DNA from: Paludibacter sp. | Lineage (GTDB): Bacteria; Bacteroidota; Bacteroidia; Bacteroidales; Paludibacteraceae | DNA length: 37,778 nucleotides | Direction of reading: 5' to 3' | Assembly: GCA_028710415.1 (NCBI GenBank) | Contig: JAQTUE010000041.1 | Location: 1 to 37,778 of the forward strand | In this document: in pieces, positions 37,601 to 37,778 of the stretch | Layout: every line of letters starts with the position of its first letter | Position numbering within the stretch: position 1 is the first letter of the stretch | Translations under genes and position numbers: made by a program | Notes under the pieces: generated by a model | Told to the model about the DNA's origin: nothing | Seen by the model: only the letters and a program-made list of their open reading frames with translations | Databases searched by the model: none

Positions 37601-37778
37601 GATTATGACCTTTCAGGAAGCGATGGAAAAAATAAATAGCGGAATCATACTGGCTTGCCCAGTGTGTTTTGATGGGCTTGAAATTGACGAGGTAGGTAAT
37701 AGAATGTATTGCCAGAAGCATGGAGAATTTGTAACCCCAACGTTTGACATAAGGGGCGCCGTTAGGCGTCCCGCTTGA
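37599..37778 (+). CDS. Divergent small CxxC protein in the same cassette, 59 aa
   Basis: ATG 37599, seven bases after AAAGGA (37586-37591), reads MIMTFQEAMEKINSGIIL then ACPVCFDGLEID and YCQKHGEF, a Cys/His knuckle. It ends at TGA 37776-37778, inside attC-2, exactly at the contig end; the last 42 codons are repeated at 1-127. Its start overlaps the start of the minus-strand gene, so the two ribosome sites share the same few bases on opposite strands. It runs against array polarity, so it may be spurious or a deliberate convergent/divergent pair. Confidence 0.5.
   Translation: MIMTFQEAMEKINSGIILACPVCFDGLEIDEVGNRMYCQKHGEFVTPTFDIRGAVRRPA
37652..37778. repeat. Right copy of 127-bp exact terminal direct repeat
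   Basis: Identical to 1-127; includes CCCCAAC (37735-37741) and the inner arm of attC-2. See the left copy for interpretation. Confidence 0.95.

Noticed and set aside
1..37778. tRNA genes, CRISPR arrays, insertion sequences, integrase
   Set aside because: No cloverleaf with a T-loop consensus, no spaced repeats beyond the attC sites, no transposase and no recombinase motif were recognised by eye; a tRNAscan and HMM search would be decisive.

Overview
This window is a complete, circularly closing genome of a short-tailed (podovirus-type) bacteriophage. The first and last 127 bases are identical, so the unit length is 37,651 bp. It is AT-rich. The gene set is a P22-like head, neck and ejection-protein morphogenesis module, a DnaD-type replication initiator with a helicase loader, and NinB and RecA-dependent-nuclease-like recombination genes. 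There is no phage DNA polymerase, helicase, tyrosine integrase or serine integrase, and no recognisable CI repressor. The integron attC sites and the gene types suggest a gamma- or betaproteobacterial host from an aquatic or engineered environment; this is inference.

Layout. 917-22866 (+) is the late region: small and large terminase, portal, scaffold, major capsid protein, decoration-like proteins, a DUF115-methyltransferase fusion, neck/adaptor proteins, a P22 gp10-like beta-propeller, a GNAT enzyme, an S74-domain virion protein, two ejection proteins, tail fibre, and a lysis cluster (TM protein, DUF5675-like protein, 3-TM holin-like protein). 22838-30787 (-) is the leftward early operon: many tiny membrane or zinc-binding proteins, two DUF551/MazG-type accessory genes, an SPFH/prohibitin protein, a PolB-type 3'-5' exonuclease and an SSB-like protein. 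30788-30918 is a divergent control region. 30919-36468 (+) is the rightward early region: Cro-like protein, winged HTH, replication initiator and loader, a broken adenine methyltransferase next to an intact one, NinB, HNH and VRR-NUC nucleases.

The most unusual part spans the contig junction (36939-37778 joined to 1-473). It holds four integron attC recombination sites, all oriented on the minus strand, bounding three complete gene cassettes. No integron integrase is present, so this is a CALIN-like array (attC cluster lacking an integrase) carried by a phage. Its cassette genes are closely fitted to the attC cores: the GGGG of the R' core sits at Shine-Dalgarno distance from two starts, and two neighbouring cassette genes overlap as TGATG just past an attC.

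The phage also appears unusually rich in structured RNA. A ~105-nt RNA at 31342-31446 has its own sigma70 promoter, an intrinsic terminator and two hairpin loops that are perfectly complementary over 7 nt (kissing loops). A ~400-nt minus-strand RNA at ~29266-29664 has an 18-bp composite stem and a 19-bp interleaved pseudoknot pairing. A third hairpin-dense stretch of ~400 nt lies at ~484-880 before the terminase genes. Structured leaders precede the scaffold gene and the first capsid-region gene. A recurring 13-15 bp operator-like palindrome, near GCTTWACAWTGTTAA, sits in at least six intergenic promoter regions and probably ties the early regulon together.
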